This document shows positions 54,859 through 64,000 of a DNA stretch of 64,000 nucleotides, piece by piece (position 1 is the first letter of the stretch; each line of letters starts with the position of its first letter). The stretch is taken from NCBI RefSeq assembly GCF_021462285.1, contig NZ_CP082787.1, forward strand, positions 4,030,001 to 4,094,000. Direction: 5' to 3'. The position numbers were made by a program, and so were the translations under genes. This stretch comes from Serratia entomophila (GTDB lineage Bacteria; Pseudomonadota; Gammaproteobacteria; Enterobacterales; Enterobacteriaceae). The notes under the pieces were generated by a model. The model had not been told where the DNA came from, searched no databases, and worked only from the letters and a program-made list of their open reading frames with translations.

Positions 54859-55476
54859 TTATAAATTTGCCCCCTGCCAGGCCAGCTGCAGCGCGATGCC
54901 CCACATCACCAGCCCCACCAACCCATTGATGATGCGCTGCGCCAGTTGGGTGTTCAGCCAGGGCGCCAGCCAGGAAGCCAACAACGCCAGCCCGAAGAAC
55001 CACACCACCGAGGCGCTGACCGCGCCCAGCGCGAACCAGGAGCGCACGTCCGCCGTCAACTGGCCGCCCAGGCTGCCCAGCACCACGAAGGTGTCCAGAT
55101 AGACGTGCGGGTTCAGCCAGGTGACCGCCAGCATGGTAACCACGATGCGCCAGCGGCTCTGCGCCAGCGCCTGAGTCACCGCCTGCACAGGCTGCGGGCT
55201 GAACGCGGCGCGGAATGCGCCCCAGCCGTACCACAGCAGAAACGCCACGCCGCCCCAGGTCACCAGCCCCAGCAGCAGCGGCGAACGGGTCAGCAGCGCG
55301 CTGCCGCCAAAGATGCCGGCGCAGATCAACAGGATATCGCTCAGCGCGCACAGCGCGGCGATCATCAGGTGATACTGGCGGCGAATGCCCTGATTCATCA
55401 CAAAAACGTTTTGCGGGCCCAGCGGCAGGATCATCGCGGCGCTCAGGGCAAAGCCCTGCAAGAAAACGGCAAGCAT
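54859..55476 (-). CDS. argO: Arginine exporter ArgO
   Basis: The 205-residue LysE-family exporter has about six helices. The N-terminal [18 protein letters not shown] is the LysE/ArgO signature, with [16 protein letters not shown] in the middle. It exports arginine and canavanine. ArgP activates it; a candidate site lies upstream. Confidence 0.95.
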   Translation of the reverse strand: MLAVFLQGFALSAAMILPLGPQNVFVMNQGIRRQYHLMIAALCALSDILLICAGIFGGSALLTRSPLLLGLVTWGGVAFLLWYGWGAFRAAFSPQPVQAVTQALAQSRWRIVVTMLAVTWLNPHVYLDTFVVLGSLGGQLTADVRSWFALGAVSASVVWFFGLALLASWLAPWLNTQLAQRIINGLVGLVMWGIALQLAWQGANL

Positions 55477-55533
55477 GGTATTCCTCGAAACAGTAAAGGC
55501 GCCGGACGAGGGCGCGTATCGGTCAACACGCGC

Positions 55534-55577
55534 ATCATACGAGGAAGGGATTATTAGGTGAAATTGATGTTCCTAAT
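55534..55577 (-). promoter_or_regulatory. Candidate argO promoter with ArgP-type inverted repeat
   Basis: On the minus strand a -35 TTCACC (55557-55562) and a -10 TATGAT (55534-55539) are 17 bases apart. The inverted repeat ATTAGG-N13-CCTAAT (55553-55577) spans and precedes the -35, where a LysR activator would bind. Confidence 0.5.
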
Positions 55578-55817
55578 CAGCCATCAGAACGGCTAATAGC
55601 CAGGTTGGCGTAACGGCTCCCGGCGCCTGAGGGATGCGCCGAGCGGCCGGCCAAGTAGCCGCCACCGCATCGCCCACAACCCCCTGGCTCTGGTATAATC
55701 GGGTTTCTACGCCATGCCAGCCAAAGCGGCTTTGGATCAGGCCCATTCCAGAAGGAACTGGACGCCTGCACTGCCCTCCAGCCAGCCCCACACCAGCCTA
55801 ATGAAAGTGGAACGCCC
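55578..55817 (+). promoter_or_regulatory. Leader of the AAHS transporter gene
   Basis: No gene is supported here; 72- and 91-codon minus frames look accidental. An extended -10, TGGTATAAT, at about 55690-55698 could start the transporter transcript, leaving a leader of about 115 bases. Confidence 0.4.
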
Positions 55818-57167
55818 ATGAGCCCAAATACCGCTCGCATCAGTGAGATCATCGATCAGGCGAAGATATCCCCCTACCAGACCCTGATCCTCAGCCTGTG
55901 TTTTCTGATAGTCCTGCTGGACGGTTTTGATACCGCCGTTATCGGCTATATTGCCCCCGCCCTGCGCGAAGAATGGAGCCTGCAGCCTGCACAGCTGTCG
56001 CCCACCTTTGGCGCAGGCTTGTTCGGCCTGCTGCTCGGCAGCCTGATCTTCGGCCCGATCGCCGATGCCATCGGCCGCAAACGCGTGTTGCTCGCCTCGA
56101 TACTGATTTTTGGCGGCGGTACTTTGGCCTCGGCCTATACGAACTCGATCGCGTCGCTGACCCTGCTGCGATTAATCACCGGCATCGGTTTGGGAGGCGC
56201 CATGCCCACCTGCATCACGCTCAGTTCCGAGTACTCGCCGGCGCGCCGGCGAATGCTGATGGTCACCCTGAGTTGGAGCGGCTTTACGGCGGGCCTGGCA
56301 TTGGGCGGCATGCTGGCCGGGCAGATTATTCCCACTTACGGTTGGCGCGGCGTGCTGATGCTCGGCGGCATTGCGCCGCTGCTGTTGCTGCCGCTGCTGG
56401 CCTGGCAAATGCCCGAATCGGTGCGCTTTATGACGTCCAACCCCAAATACGCCGACAGCCTGCGCCGGGTCGTCGGGCGCATCACCGGCAAAAGCTGGGC
56501 GGGGGTGACGATTATCGATGACGAACGCTCCGTGCAGGCCAGATCGCCGATTTCGCACCTGTTCACCGAAGGCCGCGCGGTGCGCACCCTGCTGCTGTGG
56601 CTGGCCTTCTTCTGTTCGCTGTTCGTGTTCTACCTGCTCACCAGCTGGCTGCCGAGCATTCTCAAAGACGCCGGTTACGATATCGCGCACGCGTCGCGCA
56701 TTGGGGCGATGGTGCCGCTGGGCGGTACGCTCGGCGCCATTTTGATGGCGCTGCTGATGGACCGTGTCGGGCCATACAAAGTGCTGGCGTTGTCTTATTT
56801 GGGCGCCGCGCTGGTGGTTGGCGCCACCGGTTACCTGATGGGCGACGTCTATACGCTGGCCGCCGCCGTCTTCCTCATCGGTTTCGGCGTGGCGGGCGCG
56901 CAAAACGGCCTGAACCTGGTCTCCACCACCCTCTACCCAACCGCCGCTCGCGTTACCGGGGTAAGCTGGGCGATGGCCAATGGCCGCTTCGGCTCCATCG
57001 TCGGCTCGATGCTCGGCGCCTGGATGATTAGCGCGGCGGGCAGCGCCGAGGCGTTCTTCATCTGGCTGGCGCTGCCGGTATTGGTGGGCTCCGCCGCCAT
57101 CTTCCTGCTCTACCGGCTCAGCCGAAGCCGCCGCAAGCCGGTCGCCGCTCCCCTCACCCGCACCTGA
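55818..57167 (+). CDS. MFS transporter, aromatic acid:H+ symporter (AAHS) family
   Basis: The 449-residue protein has twelve predicted helices. The first carries DGFDTAVIGYIAPAL, the hallmark Asp motif of AAHS transporters (PcaK, MhpT, BenK). The loop FGPIADAIGRKRVLLASILI is the MFS motif. It probably imports an aromatic acid, but no catabolic gene is nearby to name it. It stands alone between argO and mscS. Confidence 0.88.
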   Translation: MSPNTARISEIIDQAKISPYQTLILSLCFLIVLLDGFDTAVIGYIAPALREEWSLQPAQLSPTFGAGLFGLLLGSLIFGPIADAIGRKRVLLASILIFGGGTLASAYTNSIASLTLLRLITGIGLGGAMPTCITLSSEYSPARRRMLMVTLSWSGFTAGLALGGMLAGQIIPTYGWRGVLMLGGIAPLLLLPLLAWQMPESVRFMTSNPKYADSLRRVVGRITGKSWAGVTIIDDERSVQARSPISHLFTEGRAVRTLLLWLAFFCSLFVFYLLTSWLPSILKDAGYDIAHASRIGAMVPLGGTLGAILMALLMDRVGPYKVLALSYLGAALVVGATGYLMGDVYTLAAAVFLIGFGVAGAQNGLNLVSTTLYPTAARVTGVSWAMANGRFGSIVGSMLGAWMISAAGSAEAFFIWLALPVLVGSAAIFLLYRLSRSRRKPVAAPLTRT

Positions 57168-57182
57168 CGGCAAAAACAAAAA

Positions 57183-57198
57183 GGGGGCCGAAGCCCCC
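57183..57198. terminator. Bidirectional terminator between transporter gene and mscS
   Basis: GGGGGC-CGAA-GCCCCC has A-rich sequence on the left and CTTT on the right. It ends both convergent genes. Confidence 0.88.
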
Positions 57199-57205
57199 CT
57201 TTCGC

Positions 57206-58072
57206 TTATTCCGCCTTGGCGGACGCGTCTTCAGTACGATACAGATGAACGTCCATCTGCGGGAACGGAATGCCGATATTGTTGGCATCCAGCGCGCGCT
57301 TGAAGTTTTCCATCAGGTCGAAGTACACGTTCCAGTATTCTGCGTTGGTGGTCCAGGAGCGGGTGACGAAATTCAGCGAGGACGGCGCCATTTCGTTCAG
57401 ACGCACGGTCACGCCTTTAGCGTGCATGATGCGTTTGTCGGCGGCGATCACGTCACCCAGCACCTTCTTCACCACGTCGATATCGGCGTTGTAGGCAACG
57501 CCCACCACGATATCCACGCGGCGGTTCGGCTCGCGAGAGTAGTTGATGATGTTGCCGGCGATGATTTTGCCGTTCGGCACCACGATGGTTTTGTTGTCGG
57601 CGGTGCGCAGCGTGGTGGAGAAAATCTGCACCTGATCGACGGTACCGGCCACGCCGCCCAGGTCAACGTACTCGCCTACCCGCAGCGGACGGAAGATAAC
57701 CAACAGCACGCCGGCGGCAAAGTTGGACAGCGAGCCCTGCAGCGCCAGGCCAACGGCCAAACCGGCGGCGCCCAGCACGGCGATCACCGAAGTGGTCTGC
57801 ACGCCAACGCGCCCCAATACCGCGATAAAGGTGAAGGCCAGCACGCCGTAACGCACGATCGCCGACAGGAAGTCCGCTACCGTGGCGTCGATGCCGCGCA
57901 GCTTCATCACGCGGTTTAACGCATTGCCGACCACGCGGGCGATGATCGAACCGATGATCAGGATAACGATGGCGGCGACAACGTTCACCGCGTACTGGAT
58001 CAGCAGATCCTGATTCTTCACCAGCCAATCGCCGGCGCCGTTGATGCCGTCTACTACATTCAAATCTTTCAT
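57206..58072 (-). CDS. mscS: Small-conductance mechanosensitive channel MscS
   Basis: The protein has 288 residues from the ATG at 58072; an upstream in-frame start at 58114 is less likely. The heptameric channel opens on hypo-osmotic shock. Three N-terminal helices are followed by the pore-lining [21 protein letters not shown]. The cytoplasmic vestibule domain follows with [10 protein letters not shown] at the end. It is close to E. coli MscS. Confidence 0.96.
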   Translation of the reverse strand: MKDLNVVDGINGAGDWLVKNQDLLIQYAVNVVAAIVILIIGSIIARVVGNALNRVMKLRGIDATVADFLSAIVRYGVLAFTFIAVLGRVGVQTTSVIAVLGAAGLAVGLALQGSLSNFAAGVLLVIFRPLRVGEYVDLGGVAGTVDQVQIFSTTLRTADNKTIVVPNGKIIAGNIINYSREPNRRVDIVVGVAYNADIDVVKKVLGDVIAADKRIMHAKGVTVRLNEMAPSSLNFVTRSWTTNAEYWNVYFDLMENFKRALDANNIGIPFPQMDVHLYRTEDASAKAE

Positions 58073-58275
58073 TCGTGTCGTCCTAACTCTGCCCCTAAAG
58101 GGATAAACGCGCAAAAATACACCGGCCTCTTTGGCCAGTAGGAAACCACCGCATTAGGGTAACCAACATTAAAGCCGCATGCCAACCGTAAGCGTTAAAA
58201 ATAGCCGAAACACCGTCCGCGTCTTCTATGCTGAACACAGCGCTCTCGCTTTTTAAGACAAGGATCCCGCCCGCC

Positions 58276-58944
58276 ATGCACATTCGCTCCTCGCTCAGGC
58301 ACTACTGGCAGGTTCGGCCCCGGCTGCTGTTTTCGATCGGCGCCGGGCTGCTATGCTTTGCGCTGCTGCCCGCGCAGCTTTCGCTGCTGCAGCGATTGAT
58401 GATTGGCTGGAACGTGCTGGCCTGGCTTTACCTGCTGTTTTTGTGGCGGCTGATGCTGGTGAGCACGCCAACGCATATCCGCCAGATCGCCCGCTCGCAG
58501 GACGAAAGCGCCAGCAAGGTGCTGGCGTTAGTCAGCATCGGCTGCCTGGTGAGCATTCTGGCGATCCTGTTCGAGCTCGGCAGCGCCAAACAGGTCAGCG
58601 ATTCATTGAAAACTCTGCATCTGGCGCTGACCGGCGCCACGCTGGCGGTGTCCTGGCTGCTGCTGCCGACCGCTTTCACCATGCATTACGCCCACCAGTT
58701 TTACCGCCAGGGCGCACAGCAGGATCCGCTGCCGCTGCTGTTTCCCGGCAATCTCACCGAACCGACCTATATGGATTTCGCCTACTTCTCGTTCACCATC
58801 GCGGTGGCGTCGCAAACCGCCGACGTGGCGGTCGGCGCAGCCGAGGTGCGTAAAATCACCCTGCTGCAGTCGGTTATCTCCTTCGTGTTCAATATGGTGA
58901 TCCTGGGGTTGTCGATCAACGTCGGCGCCGGCCTGCTGGGCTAG
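58276..58944 (+). CDS. DUF1345 family membrane protein
   Basis: The protein has 222 residues from the ATG at 58276 (AAGGAT eight bases upstream). Several helices and the segment EPTYMDFAYFSFTIAVASQTADV are characteristic of DUF1345. The function is unknown. Single gene, divergent from mscS. Confidence 0.82.
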   Translation: MHIRSSLRHYWQVRPRLLFSIGAGLLCFALLPAQLSLLQRLMIGWNVLAWLYLLFLWRLMLVSTPTHIRQIARSQDESASKVLALVSIGCLVSILAILFELGSAKQVSDSLKTLHLALTGATLAVSWLLLPTAFTMHYAHQFYRQGAQQDPLPLLFPGNLTEPTYMDFAYFSFTIAVASQTADVAVGAAEVRKITLLQSVISFVFNMVILGLSINVGAGLLG

Positions 58945-58949
58945 AAACG

Positions 58950-58974
58950 AAAAAGGCTCCCGATAGGGAGCCTT
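58950..58974. terminator. Terminator of fbaA (and of the DUF1345 gene)
   Basis: AAGGCTCCC-GATA-GGGAGCCTT has five T following it on the minus strand. Confidence 0.88.
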
Positions 58975-59000
58975 GCATGTCTTGCAGCAGGTGCCGAAGA

Positions 59001-60080
59001 TTACAGAACGTCTACCGCGTTCAGATCTTTGAAGGCCTGTTCCAGACGGGTCACCATGCTGGTCTGCGCTGCGCGCAGCCATACGCGTGGATCGTAGTAT
59101 TTTTTGTTCGGCTGATCGGCGCCTTTCGGGTTGCCCAACTGGCCCTGCAGGTAAGCTTCGTTCGCTTTGTAGTACTGCAGGATGCCGTCCCAGGTCGCCC
59201 ATTGGGTGTCGGTGTCGATGTTCATCTTGATCACGCCGTAGCCTACAGACTCTTTGATCTCTGCGTCGGTAGAACCGGAACCGCCGTGGAACACGAAGTC
59301 CAGGCTGTTGTGCGGCAGGTTGTATTTCTTGGACACGTAGTCCTGAGAATCACGCAGGATGGTCGGGGTCAGCTTGACGTTACCTGGCTTGTAAACGCCG
59401 TGCACGTTACCGAACGACGCAGCGATGGTGAAGCGCGGGCTGATGGCGTGCAGTTTTTCGTAGGCGTAAGCCACGTCTTCCGGCTGGGTGTACAGTGCGG
59501 ATGCGTCCATATGGCTGTTGTCCACGCCATCTTCTTCACCGCCGGTGCAGCCCAGTTCGATTTCCAGCGTCATGCCGATCTTGGCCATGCGGGCCAGATA
59601 CTTGCTGCAGATCTCGATGTTTTCTTCCAGGGACTCTTCGGACAGGTCGATCATATGGGAAGAGAACAGCGGTTTGCCGGTAGCGGCGAAGTGTTTCTCA
59701 CCGGCGTCCAGCAGGCCGTCCAGCCATGGCAGCAGTTTCTTCGCGCAGTGGTCGGTGTGCAGGATAACCGGCACGCCGTAATGCTCTGCCATCTGGTGAA
59801 CATGGTGTGCACCGGAGATTGCGCCCAGAATCGCTGCGCCCTGCGGGACGTCAGTCTTCACGCCTTTGCCGGCGATGAACGCCGCGCCGCCGTTGGAGAA
59901 CTGTACGATGACCGGCGCACGCACCTTCGCCGCTGTTTCCAGCACGGCGTTGATGGAGTCGGTGCCCACGCAGTTAACCGCCGGCAGCGCAAAGTTGTTC
60001 TCTTTAGCTACTGCGAATACTTTCTGAACGTCATCACCCGTGATGACACCCGGTTTTACGAAATCAAAAATTTTAGACAT
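59001..60080 (-). CDS. fbaA: Class II fructose-bisphosphate aldolase
   Basis: The 359-residue zinc aldolase serves glycolysis and gluconeogenesis. The zinc ligand and active-site motifs are LHTDHCAKKLLPWLDG, GVDNSHMD and FVFHGGSGSTDAEI. Its length matches E. coli FbaA. It is the last gene of epd-pgk-fbaA, 114 bases after pgk with a hairpin between. Confidence 0.98.
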   Translation of the reverse strand: MSKIFDFVKPGVITGDDVQKVFAVAKENNFALPAVNCVGTDSINAVLETAAKVRAPVIVQFSNGGAAFIAGKGVKTDVPQGAAILGAISGAHHVHQMAEHYGVPVILHTDHCAKKLLPWLDGLLDAGEKHFAATGKPLFSSHMIDLSEESLEENIEICSKYLARMAKIGMTLEIELGCTGGEEDGVDNSHMDASALYTQPEDVAYAYEKLHAISPRFTIAASFGNVHGVYKPGNVKLTPTILRDSQDYVSKKYNLPHNSLDFVFHGGSGSTDAEIKESVGYGVIKMNIDTDTQWATWDGILQYYKANEAYLQGQLGNPKGADQPNKKYYDPRVWLRAAQTSMVTRLEQAFKDLNAVDVL

Positions 60081-60163
60081 GTTTCTTTGTCCTGTTTCGT
60101 CAGCCTAGATGGAGGTAAATCGATTTTTCACGCCGCGCCGCCGTTGCCGCGCGGTATAAAACA

Positions 60164-60187
60164 AACGGGCGGCTTTCGCCCCCCGTT
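60164..60187 (-). terminator. Hairpin between pgk and fbaA
   Basis: An imperfect stem, AACGGG...CCCGTT with inner G-C pairs, is followed on the minus strand by TGTTTTAT. It may reduce read-through or stabilise the pgk mRNA end. fbaA may also have its own promoter here. Confidence 0.45.
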
Positions 60188-60194
60188 GTCTGAA

Positions 60195-61358
60195 TTACTG
60201 CTTAGCGCGCTCTTCCAGCATCACTACGGCCGGCAGTGGTTTCCCTTCCACGAATTCCAGGAAGGCGCCGCCGCCGGTAGAGATGTAGGAGATTTTGTCA
60301 GCGATACCGAACAGGTCGATTGCTGCCAGAGTGTCGCCGCCGCCGGCGATGGAGAAAGCTTCGCTATCGGCGATCGCGCGGGCGACAATTTCGGTGCCCT
60401 TACGGAAGTTAGGGAACTCGAATACGCCAACCGGGCCATTCCACAGAATGGTTTTGGCGTTCTTCAGGATAACGGCCAGACGCTCGGCTGAGACGTCGCC
60501 CATATCCAGAATTTGCTCGTTGTCTTTGATCTCGTTGGCCTGCTTCACGGTGGCCACCGCGTCTTCAGAGAACTCGGTCGCTACGCGCACGTCGGTCGGC
60601 ACCGGAATGTCGCAGGTTTCCAGCAGTTTCTGCGCGTTCGGGATCAGGTCCGGCTCGTACAGCGATTGGCCTACGTTGTTGCCCTGCGCCGCCACGAAGG
60701 TGTTGGCGATGCCGCCGCCGACGATCAGCTGATCGGCGATTTTGGACAGCGAGTCCAGCACGGTCAGCTTGGTGGACACTTTAGAACCGCCCACGATGGC
60801 GACCATCGGACGCGCCGGATTGCCCAGGGCTTTGCCCAGCGCTTCCAGCTCTGCAGACAGCAGCGGGCCGGCGCAGGCCACGGGCGCGAACTTGCCTACG
60901 CCGTGGGTGGAAGCCTGCGCGCGGTGCGCGGTGCCGAAGGCGTCCATCACGTACACGTCGCACAGCGCCGCGTATTTCTTGGACAGGGTTTCGTCGTCTT
61001 TCTTCTCGCCCTTGTTGAAACGGACGTTTTCCAGCACCACCAGTTCGCCCTCGGCGACGTCGACGCCATCCAGATAGTCTTTCGCCAGACGAACTGGGGA
61101 TTTCAGATGATCTTTCAGGTAGTTAACTACTGGCAGCAGGGAGAATTCTTCGTTGTACTCGCCTTCGGTAGGGCGGCCCAGGTGGGACGTTACCATTACG
61201 CGGGCGCCTTGTTTCAGCGCAGCTTCGATAGTCGGCAGGGAAGCGCGGATACGCGCATCGGAAGTCACTTTACCGTCTTTCACTGGTACGTTCAGATCGG
61301 AACGGATCAGTACGCGTTTACCCGCCAGATCCAGATCGGACATCTTAATTACAGACAT
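60195..61358 (-). CDS. pgk: Phosphoglycerate kinase
   Basis: The 387-residue glycolytic kinase has the substrate-binding start [14 protein letters not shown], the [10 protein letters not shown] loop and the nucleotide-binding [17 protein letters not shown] with the final GGGDTLAA. The length equals E. coli Pgk. It starts 30 bases after the epd stop. Confidence 0.98.
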   Translation of the reverse strand: MSVIKMSDLDLAGKRVLIRSDLNVPVKDGKVTSDARIRASLPTIEAALKQGARVMVTSHLGRPTEGEYNEEFSLLPVVNYLKDHLKSPVRLAKDYLDGVDVAEGELVVLENVRFNKGEKKDDETLSKKYAALCDVYVMDAFGTAHRAQASTHGVGKFAPVACAGPLLSAELEALGKALGNPARPMVAIVGGSKVSTKLTVLDSLSKIADQLIVGGGIANTFVAAQGNNVGQSLYEPDLIPNAQKLLETCDIPVPTDVRVATEFSEDAVATVKQANEIKDNEQILDMGDVSAERLAVILKNAKTILWNGPVGVFEFPNFRKGTEIVARAIADSEAFSIAGGGDTLAAIDLFGIADKISYISTGGGAFLEFVEGKPLPAVVMLEERAKQ

Positions 61359-61388
61359 GGTGAACCCTCTTAGTTGAATCTCTATAAA

Positions 61389-62405
61389 CTAGAAACCGCT
61401 GGCGGCCATTGCCCGTGTTGTATCCAACATCCGGTTGGCAAAGCCCCATTCATTGTCGCACCAGACCAAGGTCTTAATCAGGTGCTGCCCGCTGACCCGC
61501 GTCTGTGTACCGTCAACGATAGCGCTGTGCGGGTCATGGTTAAAATCGATCGAAACTAATGGTAGTTCCGTGTAATCAACTATACCACGAAAAGAACCCC
61601 GTGCGGCCTTTTGCAACAGCTGGTTGACCTCTGTCACTTTCACCGCTGAACTCACGCTGACGCTGAGATCGATCGCCGTCACGTTAATGGTCGGCACGCG
61701 CACGGAAATCGCCTCGAACCTATCGCAAAACTGCGGGAAAATACGGGTGATGCCTGCGGCCAGCTTGGTGTCGACAGGAATAATCGACTGGCTCGCCGCT
61801 CGGGTGCGCCGCAAATCCGCGTGATAGGCGTCAATCACCGGCTGATCGTTCATCGCCGAGTGGATGGTGGTCACGGTGCCGGATTCGATGCTGTAGGCAT
61901 CGTCCAGCAGCTTGATCACCGGAATAATGCAGTTGGTGGTGCATGAGGCGTTAGACACGATGCGATGCTCCGCCAGCAGCGTCTGGTGGTTGACGCCAAA
62001 CACCACGGTGGCGTCCAGATCGTGGCCGCCCGGGTGGGCAAACAGCACCTTCTTCGCTCCCGCCGCCAGGTGGGCTTCGCCATCCGCCCGGCTGCCGTAC
62101 ACGCCGCTGCAGTCCAGCACCACGTCAACGCCCAGCTCGCCCCAGGGCAGCAGCTCTACCGCCGGCTGATGCAGCAGACGGATAGCATCATCGCCAACGC
62201 TCAGCGTGTCGCGCTCCTGGCGCACGTCCCAGGCGAAGCGACCGTGGCTGGAGTCGTATTTCAGCAGGTGGGCCATCCCCTCGGCGTTCGCCAGTTCGTT
62301 GATCGCCACCACGGAAATTTCCGCTCGCCGTCCCGATTCGTACAGTGCGCGCAATACGCTGCGGCCAATGCGGCCAAAGCCGTTTATCGCTATGCGGATG
62401 GTCAT
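61389..62405 (-). CDS. epd: D-erythrose-4-phosphate dehydrogenase
   Basis: The protein has 338 residues from the ATG at 62405 ([20 protein letters not shown]). It is a GAPDH paralogue that makes 4-phosphoerythronate for vitamin B6 synthesis. The catalytic Cys is in [13 protein letters not shown]. It aligns throughout with E. coli Epd and is placed before pgk, which separates it from true GAPDH. Confidence 0.96.
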   Translation of the reverse strand: MTIRIAINGFGRIGRSVLRALYESGRRAEISVVAINELANAEGMAHLLKYDSSHGRFAWDVRQERDTLSVGDDAIRLLHQPAVELLPWGELGVDVVLDCSGVYGSRADGEAHLAAGAKKVLFAHPGGHDLDATVVFGVNHQTLLAEHRIVSNASCTTNCIIPVIKLLDDAYSIESGTVTTIHSAMNDQPVIDAYHADLRRTRAASQSIIPVDTKLAAGITRIFPQFCDRFEAISVRVPTINVTAIDLSVSVSSAVKVTEVNQLLQKAARGSFRGIVDYTELPLVSIDFNHDPHSAIVDGTQTRVSGQHLIKTLVWCDNEWGFANRMLDTTRAMAASGF

Positions 62406-62807
62406 GCTGCTCCTGAAAAAGGGCCTTCCCTCGCCGGGCGAACTCACCGGCGCCGGGCCGGCGCTGACTGGTTATCTGAATAACCCGCATAGAGTAGTGT
62501 ATCGTACCGCCCGCTGTGAATCGCCGCGTTGCATTATTCCTCGGCGCCGGCGCGATGCCGCCGCCCTCACTCCGGCGTTTCTGCTGAAGACCGCATCAAC
62601 TGAAACGCTTCAGCCGAGCATAAACCAAAGTTTTGGCAAAAGGAACAGATGCAGCGAACCGGCAAGCAACGGGAAGGAGTTTTACGAGAATAAGATGATC
62701 TAGCGCACACTTTTGGCCTGAGCCGCGGCCAGAGACAACCGGCAGAAGGCCGAATTTATCGTCGAAAGACCGCGCCCCGAATCGGGACGCGGTGATTGCC
62801 GGGGGGC
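62406..62807. promoter_or_regulatory. epd upstream region and terminator of the ABC operon
   Basis: These 402 bases have no gene. They hold the promoter(s) of epd-pgk-fbaA. At 62769-62793 a hairpin (ACCGCG...CGCGGT with inner CCCGA/TCGGG), followed on the minus strand by TCTTTC, ends the ABC importer transcript. Confidence 0.55.
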
Positions 62808-63878
62808 TTACTCTTTCGGAAACACCCACAGATGCTCCGTCGGCAAGGAAAGCCGGCACAGCGCCTGCTCGCGCACCTCGCTGCCGTAGGCGCGCACCAC
62901 AAAATCCTCGGCGACGGTGCGGAACAGGTACTCCCAGCGGTCGCCGAGGTACATGCTGGTCAGCAGCGGCAGCTCAAGCTGGTTGCCCTGCGGATCCTCG
63001 CCCAGGCGCACGCGCTCCACGCGGATCACCGCGATGCCCTCCTGGCCGACCTGCAGCCCTTTGCCCGCCACGCCCCACAGTGACCAATCCTTGCCTTCAA
63101 TGCGCGCCCTGTCGCCCTCCAGCGCCACTACCTTGCCGGGCAAGCGATTGTTGCTGCCCATAAACTCGGCGGTAAACAGCGTGGACGGCGCGCCGTACAT
63201 CGCCTGCGGCGTGCCCTGCTGTTCAATTTTGCCGTTGTTGAGCAGCAGGATGCGATCAGAAATGGCCATGGCTTCGTTCTGATCGTGGGTCACCATCAGC
63301 GCCGACAAGCCGAGCTTGATGATCAATTCACGCAGGAACACCCGCGCCTCTTCGCGCAGCTTGGCGTCGAGGTTCGACAGCGGTTCGTCCAGCAGGATCA
63401 CCGGCGGGTTGTACACCAGCGCGCGCCCTATCGCCACGCGTTGCTGCTGGCCGCCGGACAGCTGATGCGGATGGCGCTGGCCCAGATGCCCCAACCCCAG
63501 CTGCTCCAGCACCGCCTGCACCCGCTGGGTGATTTCCGCGCCGGCGATTTTGCGCAGCTTCAGCGGATAGGCGACGTTTTCAAACACCGTTTTATGCGGC
63601 CACAGCGCATAGGACTGGAATACCAGCCCCAGATTGCGCTCCTCGGCGGGAATTTCGCTGCGCGCGCTGCCGTCGTACACCGCATTGCTGCCGATGACGA
63701 TACGCCCCTGAGTCGGTTTCTCCAGCCCGGCCACCGCACGCAGCAGGGTGGTTTTCCCGCTGCCCGACGGCCCCAGCAGGGAGACCACTTCCCCTCGTTT
63801 CAGCTCCATGGACACCCCTTTCAATACCGGGTTGTCGCCATAGGTCAAATGCAGGTTGTCTACCGAAAGTTCAATCAT
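62808..63878 (-). CDS. ABC importer ATP-binding protein (FbpC/PotA type)
   Basis: The 356-residue ATPase has Walker A GPSGSGKTTL (about 36-45), signature LSGGQQQRVAIGRAL, Walker B VILLDEPLSNLD and the H-loop VTHDQNEAM. A C-terminal TOBE-like domain (about 240-356) follows. This group serves ferric iron, polyamine, phosphonate or thiamine importers. Its start overlaps the stop of the upstream permease by eight bases. The substrate cannot be set without the binding protein. Confidence 0.88.
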   Translation of the reverse strand: MIELSVDNLHLTYGDNPVLKGVSMELKRGEVVSLLGPSGSGKTTLLRAVAGLEKPTQGRIVIGSNAVYDGSARSEIPAEERNLGLVFQSYALWPHKTVFENVAYPLKLRKIAGAEITQRVQAVLEQLGLGHLGQRHPHQLSGGQQQRVAIGRALVYNPPVILLDEPLSNLDAKLREEARVFLRELIIKLGLSALMVTHDQNEAMAISDRILLLNNGKIEQQGTPQAMYGAPSTLFTAEFMGSNNRLPGKVVALEGDRARIEGKDWSLWGVAGKGLQVGQEGIAVIRVERVRLGEDPQGNQLELPLLTSMYLGDRWEYLFRTVAEDFVVRAYGSEVREQALCRLSLPTEHLWVFPKE

Positions 63879-64000
63879 GTAGTTTCACTCCAAAGCGCAG
63901 GGCGATACCCAGCCCCAACACCACCAGCAGGATGTTAATGAACGACAGCGCGGCGACGATATCGATAGCCCCCGCCGCCCACAGGGAAACCAGCATCGAG
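63871..64000 (-). CDS. ABC transporter permease, C-terminal end (truncated by window)
   Basis: The last 42 codons are visible, reading SMLVSLWAAGAIDIVAALSF and ILLVVLGLGIALRFGVKLHD to a TGA at 63871-63873. The hydrophobic end and the overlap with the ATPase gene fit the C-terminus of an FbpB-type permease. The rest lies beyond the window. Confidence 0.75.
   Translation of the reverse strand, partial: SMLVSLWAAGAIDIVAALSFINILLVVLGLGIALRFGVKLHD

Noticed and set aside
55577-55852. 91-codon minus-strand frame upstream of the AAHS gene
   Set aside because: It overlaps the transporter start and has no family resemblance; the stretch contains a likely promoter instead.
1-64000. CRISPR arrays or prophage
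   Set aside because: No regularly spaced repeat array and no phage structural or integrase gene was seen on reading the window.

Overview
The window is a gammaproteobacterial, enterobacterial chromosome segment with high GC outside one AT-rich islet. Protein sequences and gene order point to Serratia, most likely the S. marcescens group. This is inferred from recognised genes only; no database was searched. The backbone follows the order known from the E. coli 62-66 min region: ygeR, glyU, lysS-prfB, recJ-dsbC-xerD, fldB, ygfX-sdhE, ygfZ, trhA, gcvPHT, ubiI-ubiH-pepP-ygfB, zapA-ssrS-fau, serA, rpiA, argP, yggE, argO, mscS, fbaA-pgk-epd. Several accessory blocks interrupt it.

Left part (1-7.7 kb). 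The 3' end of a membrane-bound cytochrome c is followed by the lipoprotein gene ygeR, an HdeD-like membrane protein and a two-gene unit of a 2-oxoglutarate/Fe(II) dioxygenase and a class-V PLP enzyme that lacks the desulfurase cysteine. A 3.4-kb AT-richer islet lies between the 3' end of tRNA-Gly(CCC) and a partial copy of that tRNA end at 4226-4247. It carries a small ORF, an orphan polymorphic toxin with an RNase A-like C-terminus, its CdiI-type immunity protein and a DUF2971 protein. No integrase remains.

7.7-22.5 kb is mostly housekeeping: translation (lysS, and prfB with its programmed frameshift), repair and disulfide isomerisation (recJ, dsbC), recombination (xerD), flavodoxin (fldB), flavinylation (sdhE) and Fe-S maintenance (ygfZ). 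Two insertions stand out: a RelE/XRE toxin-antitoxin pair between prfB and recJ, and a creB-creC-creD block fused to sdhE-ygfX in one apparent operon. A perfect CreB recognition tag sits directly before creD.

22.6-39.5 kb is a large accessory block relative to E. coli. It holds an HD-domain phosphohydrolase and an eight-gene sugar operon (DeoR regulator, complete RbsABC-type importer, allulose-6-phosphate epimerase, ROK kinase, PfkB kinase). It also holds an amidase / DUF2848 / DUF4286 / MHS-transporter operon divergent from its GntR regulator, a BrnT-BrnA toxin-antitoxin pair, and stand-alone SDR, GNAT and quinone-reductase-like genes.

39.6-64 kb returns to backbone metabolism: the glycine cleavage system, ubiquinone hydroxylases, division protein ZapA, 6S RNA, one-carbon and serine synthesis, ribose-5-phosphate isomerase, the ArgP regulator with its arginine exporter target argO, MscS, and the epd-pgk-fbaA operon. 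An AAHS-type transporter and a DUF1345 protein are interspersed. The window ends inside an FbpB/FbpC-like ABC importer operon.
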